Shown: piece after piece, positions 16,128-26,200 of the stretch
Position numbering within the stretch: position 1 is the stretch's first letter
Layout of the letters: every line of letters starts with the position of its first letter
Source of the DNA: Sphingomonas sp.
GTDB taxonomy: Bacteria; Pseudomonadota; Alphaproteobacteria; Sphingomonadales; Sphingomonadaceae
Length of the DNA stretch: 64,000 nucleotides
Reading direction: 5' to 3'
Assembly (NCBI GenBank): GCA_017849555.1
Contig: JAFIGU010000006.1
Coordinates: forward strand, 1-64,000
Notes under the pieces: model-generated
Seen by the model: the letters and a program-made list of their open reading frames with translations, nothing else
Told to the model about the DNA's origin: nothing
The model's database searches: none
Program-made: the position numbers and the translations under genes

Positions 16128-18284
16128 ATGATGGGCTCGACAGGGGGGCGGCGCGAAGATGGTGCGCCGGAGGATAGCGGCCTCGCCGCGCTGGCCGTCA
16201 TATTCGGATTTCTCGAACGTCCGGCGGACGTGGCGCAGTTGCGGCATCGGTTGGGTCACGGTGATCCGGCCACAATCGACGATCTGGCACGGCTGGCCAA
16301 GCGCGACGGGGTGCGGGCGAGAATCGCGCGGCTCGATTGGGAGGCTCTGGCCAACGCCCCCTTGCCTGCGATCGCCGAGACCAAAACCGGATTCCTGCTG
16401 GTCGGGAAGGTCGACGCCGATCGTGCGCTGGTTCAGGAGCCGATATCGGGGGAAATCCACGAGCAGGACAGAGCCGCGTTCTCCGATCTTGCGACCGGCC
16501 GCTATCTGCTGCTGACGACGCGGGAAAGCATCGCGGGTGCGCGGCGGAAGTTCGATGTCAGCTGGTTCATTCCAGCGCTCGTCCGCTATCGTCGGCTGCT
16601 TGGCGAGGTTTTGCTCGCCTCCTTGTTCATCCAGCTGCTCGGCCTGATCTCGCCGATCTTCTTCCAGGTCGTGATCGACAAGGTGCTAGTCCACAAGTCG
16701 CTGACCACGCTCGAAGTGCTGGCGATCGGCATGATCGCGATGTTCCTGTTCGAAACCCTGCTGTCGGGGCTCAGGCAATATCTGTTCGCGCACACCACCA
16801 GCCGTGTCGACGTCGAACTCGGCGCGAACCTCTTTCGCCATCTGCAAAGCCTGCCGATGAGCTATTTCGGGAGCCGTCGCGTCGGCGACACGGTGGCACG
16901 GGTGCGGGAACTGGAAACCATTCGCGCCTTCCTCACCTCGAATGCGGTGACGCTGGTCCTCGATCTCATGTTTACCTTCGTCTTCCTCAGCGTGATGTAT
17001 CTCTATTCGCCGATGCTACTCCTGATCGTGCTGATCAGCATCCCGCTCTACATCGGCATCTCGCTCGCAATATTGCCCGGGTTGCGACGGCGGATCGACG
17101 AGAAATTCAAGCGTCACGCCGAGAACCAGTCGTTCCTGGTCGAAAGCGTTACCGCGATCGAGACGCTCAAATCGATGGCGATCGAGCCGCAGATGCAGAA
17201 TCGCTGGGAACGCCAGCTCGCCGGTTACGTCGGCGCGGGGTTCGCCGCGGCGATGCTGGGCAATTGGGGCAGCCAGGCGATCCAGCTCGTCTCCAAGCTG
17301 ACGATGGTCGCGATCCTCTATTTCGGCGCGAAGGCGGTGATCGCGGGCGAGATGACGGTCGGCATGCTGGTCGCGTTCAACATGCTGGCCGGGCGCGTAT
17401 CGCAACCGGTGCTGCGGATCGCGCAACTGGCGCAGGATTTTCAGCAGGCGCGGCTCGCGGTCGACCGGCTCGGCGACATATTGAACGCGCCGGCCGAGCC
17501 GACCGCGCCGTCGCGTTCGAGCCTGCCGGCGATCGCGGGGCGCATCCGGCTCGACAAGGTGCGGTTCCGCTATCGTCCCAATGCTCCGGAGGTGCTTCGC
17601 GGTGTCGAGCTCGATATCGCCCCGGGCGAGATATTGGGGATCGTCGGCCCTTCCGGATCGGGCAAATCGACGCTGACCAAATTGGTCCAGCGGCTCCACG
17701 TCCCCGAACAGGGCCGTGTGCTGGTCGACGGGGTCGATCTGGCGCTGGTCGATCCGGCGTGGTTGCGGCGGCAGATCGGGGTGGTGCTGCAGGAGAATAT
17801 CCTGTTCAACCGCAGCGTGCGCGACAATATCGCGCTCGCCGATCCGAGCTGGCCGATGGAACGCGTCATCGCGGCGGCGACACTGGCCGGCGCGCACGAT
17901 TTCATCCTCGAATTGCCCGAGGGCTATGACACGCGGATCGACGAGCGCGGCGCCAATCTCTCCGGCGGGCAGCGGCAGCGCATCGCGATCGCGCGCGCGC
18001 TGATTGGCGATCCGCGTATCCTGATCTTCGACGAAGCGACCTCGGCGCTCGACGCGGAAAGCGAGGAGATCGTCCAGCGCAACCTGCGCAGCATCGCCGA
18101 GGGGCGCACCGTAATGATCATCGCGCACCGCCTCTCCGCGGTGCGGCAATGCCATCGCATCGTTTCGGTCGAGGCGGGCGAAATCACCGAGGCGGGGACG
18201 CACGCCGATCTGCTCGCCCGGGGCGGCCGCTACGCCCAGATGTACCGGCGCCAGATGGGTCTTGTCGAACCGGAGGGCGCCTGA
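16128..18284 (+). CDS. hlyB: HlyB-type type I secretion ABC transporter
   Basis: A 718-residue exporter close to HlyB in every segment. A degenerate C39-like domain (residues ~10-135) has DSG in place of the catalytic-Cys motif, so it should bind substrate, not cleave it. Membrane domain ~145-430 (FDVSWFIPALVRYRRLLGE, LLSGLRQYLFAHTTSRVDVE, MSYFGSRRVGDTVARVREL). ATPase domain: Walker A GPSGSGKST near 507, signature LSGGQRQRIAIARAL near 611, Walker B ILIFDEATSALD, then IIAHRLSAVRQC. It would export the adjacent Hint/calcium protein with HlyD and a TolC. ATG 16128 is followed at once by a second ATG; AGGGCG at 16121 is the SD. The hlyD ATG begins 3 nt after the stop. Confidence 0.95.
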   Translation: MMGSTGGRREDGAPEDSGLAALAVIFGFLERPADVAQLRHRLGHGDPATIDDLARLAKRDGVRARIARLDWEALANAPLPAIAETKTGFLLVGKVDADRALVQEPISGEIHEQDRAAFSDLATGRYLLLTTRESIAGARRKFDVSWFIPALVRYRRLLGEVLLASLFIQLLGLISPIFFQVVIDKVLVHKSLTTLEVLAIGMIAMFLFETLLSGLRQYLFAHTTSRVDVELGANLFRHLQSLPMSYFGSRRVGDTVARVRELETIRAFLTSNAVTLVLDLMFTFVFLSVMYLYSPMLLLIVLISIPLYIGISLAILPGLRRRIDEKFKRHAENQSFLVESVTAIETLKSMAIEPQMQNRWERQLAGYVGAGFAAAMLGNWGSQAIQLVSKLTMVAILYFGAKAVIAGEMTVGMLVAFNMLAGRVSQPVLRIAQLAQDFQQARLAVDRLGDILNAPAEPTAPSRSSLPAIAGRIRLDKVRFRYRPNAPEVLRGVELDIAPGEILGIVGPSGSGKSTLTKLVQRLHVPEQGRVLVDGVDLALVDPAWLRRQIGVVLQENILFNRSVRDNIALADPSWPMERVIAAATLAGAHDFILELPEGYDTRIDERGANLSGGQRQRIAIARALIGDPRILIFDEATSALDAESEEIVQRNLRSIAEGRTVMIIAHRLSAVRQCHRIVSVEAGEITEAGTHADLLARGGRYAQMYRRQMGLVEPEGA

Positions 18285-18287
18285 GCA

Positions 18288-19706
18288 ATGACCACGCGAA
18301 CCGAGCGAACCGATTCCGGCTGGCTACGGCACTGGCGTATATTGCGCGACAGCTGGGCGCTCGAGACCGAGCGGCTCAGATCGCGCAAGACGTGGAGCGA
18401 AACCGATTTCCTCCCCGCCGCGCTCGAGGTGGTGGAGACCCCGCCCAATCCGCTCGGCCGCATCATATTGTGGTCGCTGGTCGCGTTCCTCGCGCTCGCC
18501 TTGATCTGGTCGATCGTCGCCAGGATCGACGTCGTCGCGGTGGCGCCGGGCAAGGTGATCGCGGCGGGGCGCAACAAGCTCGTCCAGTCGGCCGACGGCG
18601 GGGTGGTGCGCGCGATTCTCGTCCATGACGGGCAGACGGTGCGGCGCGGTCAGCCGCTCGTCACGCTCGACCCGACCGCCTCGGGCGCCGAGCGCGAACA
18701 GGCGCTCGCCAGCCTGCAGACCGCGGCGGTCGACGCGGCGCGATCGCGCGCGATCCTCGGCGCGCTGCGCGGCGAGGGGACGCGGTTCACGCCCCCCGGC
18801 GGGGTCGCCGCCGATATCGTCGCGGTGCAGCGCCAGCTGATCGACAGCCGCCTCGCCGAGCTCGACGCCAAGGCCCGCACCCTGCAGGAGCAGGCGAGCG
18901 AAGCCGATGCCGCGCGCGCCGGCGCCACGGCGGAGATCGCGCGGCTGCGCGATACCCTGCCCTATCTCGCCGAGCGCGCCGACAAGCGCCGCCTGCTGAC
19001 CGAGAAGGGCTATGCCTCGCGGCTCGGCCAGCTCGAGCTCGACCAGCAGCGCGTCGATCACGAGCGGCGCATCGGCGTCGAGCAGCAGAACCGGCGCAAG
19101 GCCGCGGCGAGCCTCGCCGGGGTGCGCCAGCAGCTCGCCGAGATGCGCGCGCAGGCGATCCGCGAAACGCTCGCCGATCTCGCCAAGGCGGAAGCGGAAG
19201 TGCGCATGGCGCGCGAGGAACTGGTCAAGGCGACCCACCGGTCGGGGGTACAGATCGTCCGCGCGCCGGTCGACGGCGTCGTCCAACAACTCGCGGTGAC
19301 CAGCGAGGGCGCGGTGCTCAAGCCCGCCGATCCGATCCTCGTCGTGGTGCCGGCCAATGCGCGGCTGATCGTCGAGGCGCAGGTCCTCAATCGCGACATC
19401 GGCTTCGTCCGCCCCGGCCAGCCGGTGACGGTGAAGCTCGAGGCATTTCCGTTCACGCGCTACGGCACGCTGGAGGGGCGGCTGATGTGGGTCAGCCGCG
19501 ACGCGATCCAGGACGAGAAATTGGGGCCGGTCTATCAGGCGCGGGTGGCGATCCTCGGCAACCGCCCGACCGGTGGCGGCGCCCCGCTCGACGTGTCGCC
19601 CGGGCTGGTGGCGAGCGCCGAGATCAGGACATCCGAGCGGCGGGTGATCGACTTCCTGCTGAGCCCGATCGAGCGGCGGGTGAAGGAAGCGGGGCGAGAG
19701 CGGTGA
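18288..19706 (+). CDS. hlyD: HlyD-family type I secretion periplasmic adaptor
   Basis: A 472-residue membrane-fusion protein. It has a cytoplasmic N-terminus (~1-58), one membrane helix (RIILWSLVAFLALALIWSIVA, ~60-80), a lipoyl/barrel-sandwich half (VAVAPGKVIAAGRNKLVQSADGGVVRAILVHDGQTVRRGQPLVTLD), a long coiled-coil hairpin (~140-320), the second lipoyl half (IVRAPVDGVVQQLAVTSEGAVLKPADPILVVVP) and a C-terminal beta domain. It bridges the HlyB-like pump to an outer-membrane TolC. The gene is separated from the hlyB-like stop by 3 nt, so translation is likely coupled. No TolC is encoded in the island; a chromosomal one must serve. Confidence 0.93.
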   Translation: MTTRTERTDSGWLRHWRILRDSWALETERLRSRKTWSETDFLPAALEVVETPPNPLGRIILWSLVAFLALALIWSIVARIDVVAVAPGKVIAAGRNKLVQSADGGVVRAILVHDGQTVRRGQPLVTLDPTASGAEREQALASLQTAAVDAARSRAILGALRGEGTRFTPPGGVAADIVAVQRQLIDSRLAELDAKARTLQEQASEADAARAGATAEIARLRDTLPYLAERADKRRLLTEKGYASRLGQLELDQQRVDHERRIGVEQQNRRKAAASLAGVRQQLAEMRAQAIRETLADLAKAEAEVRMAREELVKATHRSGVQIVRAPVDGVVQQLAVTSEGAVLKPADPILVVVPANARLIVEAQVLNRDIGFVRPGQPVTVKLEAFPFTRYGTLEGRLMWVSRDAIQDEKLGPVYQARVAILGNRPTGGGAPLDVSPGLVASAEIRTSERRVIDFLLSPIERRVKEAGRER

Positions 19707-19829
19707 AGGTGGGGCGTAAGCGCTTATAAATGCGCGGGCAGGAAGGTTACCGAATTTTTTGCGATTGATCCGGGTCAAATGCTCGGCGCTATTTGGGTCA
19801 TAGGCTCCTCGGGTGGAAGGAGCGTGGCG

Positions 19830-20915
19830 ATGACGAGTCGCGGTGGGGAATTTCCTGTAAGATGGCGACGGGCTGGTCTGACTTACGCTGCCTTGTTCGT
19901 GGTTGCGCCCTCTGCAGCGCTCTTTGCCCTTGATGGCTGCAGCGCCTCCGCCGCCGATCCGCTGGGCTATCATATCGAAATGGCCTACTCGGCCGGCGGA
20001 AAGATCGAAACTGCCTGGATTGATTATCGTTGCCGGACCATCGGTCCGAGATCCCTGGGCTTAGCCGACAGGGCGCTCGACGAAAAAACGGTTCGTATCG
20101 GCGGGACAGGACCGCTCAAACTTACTCTCTCCTGGGATTGGCTCTACCGGGGCGCGCCGTGCCCGCCTACCTATTACAAGCCAGCGGACAAAGTAGAGGC
20201 AGCTCCGCCCGTTATGGTGATGGATGGGGGCAATCATCCGCGGACCGTGTGGTTTATCCGCACTACCGAGGTAAGAATGCCTAGGCCGCTGGCCGATAAA
20301 TATATCATCGCCAAATTTGCTGTTCGGCATCTGGCGGAAGTGAAGGAGGGGCGACAGGATCGGCCCGATGACTATCGCGCACTGAAGGTATTTGCGCCGC
20401 GTATTGAATTGGTCGGCCTGCCAGAAACGACCCACGATATGCCGGTGACGCGGGCTCACCCACTTTGGCAATGGCTCGCCGGTCAACCAAGTAAGGCAAT
20501 CGCGATATGCGATATCGCCCGGTTCAATGACATCCTGCTCGGCCTGGAACGTGAGGGTGTCGATATCGATTGTGGACGTGCGGTCCAGCGCACGGAGCCG
20601 CCTGCGCCAGTCAAAATCCACCCGTACTTCCTTGATTATGCTGGAAATCGAGTGTGGCGAATTTCAAACCAAGGGCGTTTTCAGCCAATAGTTGCGATAT
20701 CCAGCAATCATCCGGATTGCTTGACTAAAAAAGCCGGCGCCGAAAAATTCTGGGATAATTGCATCGCCACCTTGGGAGTCGATGGCCGCTACTCCGTCGA
20801 GATCTCTGATATCTCGAATCCACTTCTCGTCTGGGACGGGAGCGAAAATCTACTGTACCTCGTCCGATACAAATCAGAACAAGTACTTCATGATGCTATG
20901 GAAGAGCGGCCGTGA
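19830..20915 (+). CDS. Unknown exported six-cysteine protein in type I secretion cluster
   Basis: A 361-residue protein. ATG 19830 is supported by AAGGAG at 19817-19822. The N-terminus has one hydrophobic segment (GLTYAALFVVAPSAALFALDGC, ~14-35) ending in a Cys; LDGC is not a standard lipobox, so signal anchor or signal peptide are both possible. The remaining domain has six cysteines (YRCR, APCPP, AICD, DIDCG, PDCL, DNCI), which suggests three disulfides outside the cytoplasm. I do not recognise the family. Its TGA overlaps the next gene's GTG (GTGA, 20912-20915), which implies tight co-translation with the toxin-like protein. An immunity, chaperone or surface-display partner is a reasonable guess. 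A 123-bp gap separates it from hlyD. Confidence 0.7.
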   Translation: MTSRGGEFPVRWRRAGLTYAALFVVAPSAALFALDGCSASAADPLGYHIEMAYSAGGKIETAWIDYRCRTIGPRSLGLADRALDEKTVRIGGTGPLKLTLSWDWLYRGAPCPPTYYKPADKVEAAPPVMVMDGGNHPRTVWFIRTTEVRMPRPLADKYIIAKFAVRHLAEVKEGRQDRPDDYRALKVFAPRIELVGLPETTHDMPVTRAHPLWQWLAGQPSKAIAICDIARFNDILLGLEREGVDIDCGRAVQRTEPPAPVKIHPYFLDYAGNRVWRISNQGRFQPIVAISSNHPDCLTKKAGAEKFWDNCIATLGVDGRYSVEISDISNPLLVWDGSENLLYLVRYKSEQVLHDAMEERP

Positions 20916-23089
20916 CAAATCCGATCAAGGCGTCTGCCGTACGTGATCTCGCGCTATTATCGGCAGATCTCGCTTCTGTCAATCTTTCAGCTGAGAAAGC
21001 AATATTCGATATCAAGGGGCTTCCAAATATCTCATCTAAGGCAGTATTTTCAAAAATTTATTCCAATGCGATGGAGCAGGTCAGGTCGAAGTTCAGCCTG
21101 AGCAGCGCTCAAGAGCTTGGCGGGGCATTCAGAACCAGTGTCATTGCGGTTCAAAGCGAGAGCGATCCTCAACAATATCTGATCTCGATCGGCTCGGGCA
21201 GTCTGCTGACGCCGCTTTCGCAAGGTGAAAATGGCGCATTGGCGCGCGATTACGCGGCAACGCTCACCTATGTCGATTCGATACGGAAACAAATTCTTGC
21301 TCAGGATCGTCAGGCACGCGTTGACGTCGTCGGCGCCTATAATGGCGGCACGCTCGCAAAAGCCTATTCGACTCTCACCGGCGCCAATGCAATCTCATTC
21401 AACTCGTCAGTGCTCGACGCAGGAATTCTGGGATCGGTTGATCGATACGCCCGAGAAAATCTGGGATATCCCTTGGGGGTACAGTTCGAAGATTACCCTG
21501 ATCTCCGCGTCAATTTCACAACGTTCCAGCTTGAAACCGCGGCTCCTTACGAGACATCAATCCGCGCTGCGGTGAACAGCGATGCGCGAGCCTTTGACGA
21601 AACGCTTGCGCCCGCGCTTGACGTTGTCAATATTCTGAGCGGCGTAAAGTCCGGCGGTGACGGTTTCTATGATCTGTTCAAAGCGATTAAATCTGCTAAT
21701 CGCACCGACAGTCTGATTGCGGTTGCAGGGGATTTATCTTTTCAGCGCGCGACAGAATATGGGAGCGACTTCTCGAAGAAAAATTTTCAGTTTGAGGTGC
21801 CTACCGACGTTCCAGGATTTCTTGCCGGCGTTGCCAAAAGATGGGGGTTGGAATCTCAAGGCGATATCCAAAGCATCAGGTTTGATAACGAGCTAATTAC
21901 CTTTGGCGCGGACCGCGCGATTGTCGATACACCGCAGATGCGGATTGAAGACGAGTTAAGGTGGTATGCATATAGTCAGGCCGAGCTGTCTCGCGTAGTT
22001 CGAGACGCGCTCGTTCAAGATCCTTTGATTGTTGATAAAATACTGAAAAATAGAGGGTTTTCCAAGCCGTTCAGCAACTTGACATTCAAGGAATATATAT
22101 ACCAAAAATCCCTATATGGTGAGTTTCGCCAATCTATCTTGAACGAAGCGGTCCCTGTAGAAATCAGCTCTACCTGGAATATCCGCAATCATCAGCCGGT
22201 CATTGATGGATATCTTCAGGCGTTTACGGATTCGATGCTGCGTGCCGGTGCAACGCCATCCGAAGCGGATATCAGCCTGTTCTATAATCGGATGGGCATT
22301 CTCTTCGGACCAGATGGACCGATGGAGGGACGCTTCGATTCGATCGGTTCGGTTCAAGCGCGTAAGTATCTTGTCGATGGCACTGTTGCCGACGCGCTGG
22401 ACGTACGCCCCGCGGCGAGCAGAAAATATGTCCCGACCTGCTTTCCTGCAGGGACCGAGGTAACGCTCGCGGACGGTTCGACCCGTCCGATCGAGACGTT
22501 GAGCGTAGGTGATGAGATACTCTGCTTTCCAGTTGCCGATGCTGCGGCGGGCGCGCTAATCACGGGCCGTATTGCCGGTTTTCGTCAACTGACTGCGCCT
22601 GGGCTCGTTCGATCGAATGTGTTCAACGCCACTGCCGATCACGAATTCGTGATGGCCGATGGCAGCTTCCGCACCGCTGGCAAGATCGAGGTCGGCGATC
22701 GGATCGCGACGGCAGACGGCACCGCGACGGTGGAATGGACGGCTGTCATCGATAAGAGCGTTGACGTTTATAGCATCGCCGTTGAGCCCCATCCGACATA
22801 TATCGCAGACGGGAACCGGGTTCACAATGAGGCGCTGTGCAATCCCGAGCAGACGCAGGTCCAGCTCGCGCCCAATCGCAATGCCGTTCTGCAACAGAAT
22901 CTGGATGGTAGTTTCACCGTCTCGGTCGTCACCGACCAGGGACGAGAAGTCGAGCGCTACGATGTGACGTCTGAGGCGGCGATCAAGCGCGTGTGGTCCG
23001 AGTACAGTGATTTCACCGGAATCGAAGAGCCAGACAGCAACGGCATCCGTCGCAGCCGCTTGTCCGGTGCCGCGCAGGCTGTGGTCTAG
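20912..23089 (+). CDS. N-terminal part of giant T1SS substrate with Hint (intein-like) domain
   Basis: A 725-residue open frame starting at GTG 20912 (GTGA overlap with the upstream gene) and ending at an in-frame TAG. Residues ~60-180 look like a lipase-type hydrolase, but the nucleophile elbow reads GAYNGG (RVDVVGAYNGGTLAKAYST), with Tyr where Ser belongs. Residues 510-639 are a Hint domain: C510 in CFPAGTEVTLADGSTRPIE, block-B-like NATADHEFVMADG, and terminal VHN639. The next residue is Glu, not Cys/Ser/Thr, so cleavage is more likely than splicing. The frame continues after the stop into the 23276-26314 part, so this is probably one gene of 1,800 codons interrupted once. Codon use is more AT-rich than the host's. 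Confidence 0.75.
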   Translation: MTNPIKASAVRDLALLSADLASVNLSAEKAIFDIKGLPNISSKAVFSKIYSNAMEQVRSKFSLSSAQELGGAFRTSVIAVQSESDPQQYLISIGSGSLLTPLSQGENGALARDYAATLTYVDSIRKQILAQDRQARVDVVGAYNGGTLAKAYSTLTGANAISFNSSVLDAGILGSVDRYARENLGYPLGVQFEDYPDLRVNFTTFQLETAAPYETSIRAAVNSDARAFDETLAPALDVVNILSGVKSGGDGFYDLFKAIKSANRTDSLIAVAGDLSFQRATEYGSDFSKKNFQFEVPTDVPGFLAGVAKRWGLESQGDIQSIRFDNELITFGADRAIVDTPQMRIEDELRWYAYSQAELSRVVRDALVQDPLIVDKILKNRGFSKPFSNLTFKEYIYQKSLYGEFRQSILNEAVPVEISSTWNIRNHQPVIDGYLQAFTDSMLRAGATPSEADISLFYNRMGILFGPDGPMEGRFDSIGSVQARKYLVDGTVADALDVRPAASRKYVPTCFPAGTEVTLADGSTRPIETLSVGDEILCFPVADAAAGALITGRIAGFRQLTAPGLVRSNVFNATADHEFVMADGSFRTAGKIEVGDRIATADGTATVEWTAVIDKSVDVYSIAVEPHPTYIADGNRVHNEALCNPEQTQVQLAPNRNAVLQQNLDGSFTVSVVTDQGREVERYDVTSEAAIKRVWSEYSDFTGIEEPDSNGIRRSRLSGAAQAVV
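23087..23089 (+). other. In-frame TAG splitting the giant substrate gene
   Basis: Context GTG GTC TAG AAG GGC GAG. The 186 nt between this stop and the first downstream start-like codon (TTG 23276) stay open in the same frame and read as plausible protein (GALGASFGSTLGNILGQS, then LSGALATVLENIFEVIANG). No in-frame ATG, GTG or TTG with an SD occurs in that gap. It is therefore a nonsense mutation, a readthrough site or a sequencing error, not a natural gene boundary. Confidence 0.75.
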
Positions 23090-23275
23090 AAGGGCGAGAT
23101 TGCGAAGGGCAAACGAATCGACACGGCGGGTGCGCTTGGCGCGTCATTTGGCTCGACACTTGGCAATATCCTCGGCCAAAGCGCGGCCGGGAAAATCGTT
23201 CTTAGCGGCGCGCTTGCGACCGTTCTCGAGAATATCTTCGAAGTAATCGCTAATGGCGGGGGCGGGACGCTACCG

Positions 23276-26200
23276 TTGACGAGAAAAGAGGTTCTGGCAA
23301 ATATCGAAACCGAATTCGCCGGGAATATCATAGGGGCGGCATCATCGTATCTGATCGCATCTTTAATCAACGAAATAGGGATCGACGGCATCCCTGGACA
23401 AGTGCTTCAGACCGGCCTCAATAACGTTATATCGACGGTTTCACAAAATCTGCTCAAAGGGGCGACAAATCCCTTTGAGGGGATAGGTGGTGGCCTCGCC
23501 AATGCCGGAGCGGCGTTCCTCGGCACGAAACTCGCGAGTGAGCTTGTCCGCTTTGACACGATAGGTGGTCAGATTGGGAGTTCGCTGGGAAGCTCGGCCG
23601 GTTCGATTCTTGGGGTAGCGTCCGTCGTCGGGACCGGATTCGAAGCAACTTTGCTAGGCGTAAAGCTGGGCGCCTGGGCCGGACCTGTAGGTGCACTCGC
23701 AGGCGCCTTTCTCGGATTTATCGTCGGCGGGCTTATCGGCTCGGTATTTGGCGGAACGCCGCGATCCGGCGCTGATGTCATCTGGGACCCCGAGACGCAG
23801 TCGTTCGATGTGGCTAATTCCTATAGCCGAAAAGGCGGATCGCGGGACGCAGCGATCAGTGTCGCGAGCTCGGTTGCGGCGACATTCAATTCGGTGTTGG
23901 CGACGATCGGAGGGCGCCTGGCTACACCGGAGAAGGTGCAGGCCGGAAATTACGGTATGCGCAAATCCGAGTTCGTTTATCGACCTTGGTCGACGCGCGA
24001 CGATTCCGCGATTACAAGGCGATATTCTGGTCAGAAAGGTGCAGAAAAGCTCATTGCCTACGGCGCCTATAACGGACTGACGGATCCGGATTTCCAGATC
24101 CTCGGCGGAAGCGTCATTCTGAAAAGGGCATTTTACAACGGCCTTAAACTGTCCGGTATCGACCGTGAGAATTTTGATTCCAATATTGTATTTGGAAATC
24201 TCGCCGCCGGCGCGCGTTACGAGCAGTTTTTAGCGGCGTCTTCGTCGGTGCTTGCCCTGATCGCGTCCGAGCCGACGACGAAATTTGCAGCAGAATGGGC
24301 GATCGTGTTCGCTCGGGCCAACGAGCTGGGGCTGAACCAGCGCGCCGCATCCGACTGGTTCGGAGGTTTCGGTTATTTCCTTGAGCAATTGGGCGCCACT
24401 GCAGCGGAGCTCTCGGTCGATTTCGGGATCGAGTCTTCAATCGGTTTGCCATATAGGCGCTTCCGAGCGGGCGCTTACGAGGTCGAGGACACGATCGATA
24501 TAACGAACCAGACCGAAATTGCTGGTTCTGCGAACAATGATTTGATCGATCTGCACGGCAACATGGTGCAGGGTCAACGGGGAGCGCGTAATAGCGGTAA
24601 CGGCACGTCCGAAGCGCCGCTGTTCTCGGTAAGGGCTGACCCTAACAGCGCCGGCCAGTTCCAGTTGGTGCAGCAGACGGCGACCAACAAAGAAGCAATA
24701 GAATATTATTACCCCGAACTGGCGGCAATCGATGGTGGTGGACTTATATCGACCGCGGTCAATGCGACGGTGCGGGTAGAAGATGGGAATGATAGCCAGC
24801 GTCTTGAATATGATTATTCTCACTATGGTATGGCAAGTACTTATATTAGATATAAAATTATAGATGAAGATGATAATGATGGATTTGTAATTTCTAATGT
24901 GAGCTGGGAATCGGATTCTTTGGGAAGTTGGGATGTATCTGTTAGGTATATCGGCAACGGAAAAATGGATTTAAACATATACGACAGATATTATAATTCT
25001 CACTACGGATCATCTGGAACGATTTATTGGACGATCACAGACCGGAACGGTTATGGAACCTCTACTAAATTCAGTGAGTTTGTCTATGTTGAAGGATGGC
25101 CCTGGGATCAGCCATTGCCCCCGGTGGTGCTCGATCTCGACGGCGACGGTATCGAACTAGTCTCACTTCAGGAATCCGATGTCTATTTCGACATGAACGG
25201 CGACGGCGCCGAGGATCGGACCGGCTGGGTTGCCGCCGACGATGGCTTCCTGGTGCTCGACCGGGACGGCAGCGGTGCGATTGATCGTTACAACGAACTG
25301 AGTTTCGCAGCGGATTATGCCGGCGCGGTGTCCGATCTCGAAGGGCTGCGTGCCTACGACAGCAACGGCAACGATTATTTCGATGCCGGCGACGCCGAAT
25401 TCGCCCGGTTCCAGATCTGGCAGGATCGCAATCAGGACGGCATCAGCCAGGCCGACGAACTGAGCACGCTGGCCGAGAGCCGGATCAGCGCGATTCGCCT
25501 GTCGCTCGACAAGACCGGCGCGCCGGTCGACGGCGCGACCGACAATGTGTTTTACGCTTATTCCAGCTTCGTCCGGACGAACGGCACCGGCGGGGATGTC
25601 GGCGATGTGTTCCTCGCTTATGAAGATGTCGCTTCAGTGGCTGATGAAGAGCCCGTTTTCTACGCGCAAGACGCCATGATCGCCGATGACGAAGATTCGG
25701 CACGCGACACTCCGAAGATCAGATTCTCCGGCCTTGCGGATGGGGAATCGCCCGATCGGCCGGCGACCGCGGACGAGTCATCGGCCGACGAAACCGTCGA
25801 AGCGTCGATGACCGCAACCGAGGCGCCGCCGCAGTCGCGGGCGTCAGCGGCCCCGTCACCCCGCACCTTCGCGGCAACGCCCGAAGACCAGGGCATTGCC
25901 GTGAAGAAGACGCCCGCGGCGGTTTACGCCGACGCCGCTCCCGCGGAGGCGGGCGATGCTCGGCCGGCGGAGGCCGCGCGGTTGGTCGCGGGCTGGCAGC
26001 CGTTGGGCGAAGCCTGGTCCGCCGACCAACCCGAGCGCGTCGCCGCCGGTGACGATCGCGATCCGCTGGCTAAGGCGATTGCGATCCTCGGCGATGCGGC
26101 CCCGATCTCGCTCAACGCCGCAGATCGCGCGTCGCTCATTGGCGGCGAAACCGGCCAGCGCGGCGCCGGGGTTGCGCAGGGCGCGGCGCCCGATGCGCTC

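Noticed and set aside
23087..23089. TAG as pyrrolysine or other programmed recoding
   Set aside because: No downstream recoding structure or Pyl genes are visible, and the organism type makes pyrrolysine very unlikely. Simple nonsense mutation or suppression is more economical.
23276..23278. TTG 23276 as a genuine independent start of the C-terminal protein
   Set aside because: No SD, and protein-like sequence continues upstream in the same frame to the TAG and beyond.
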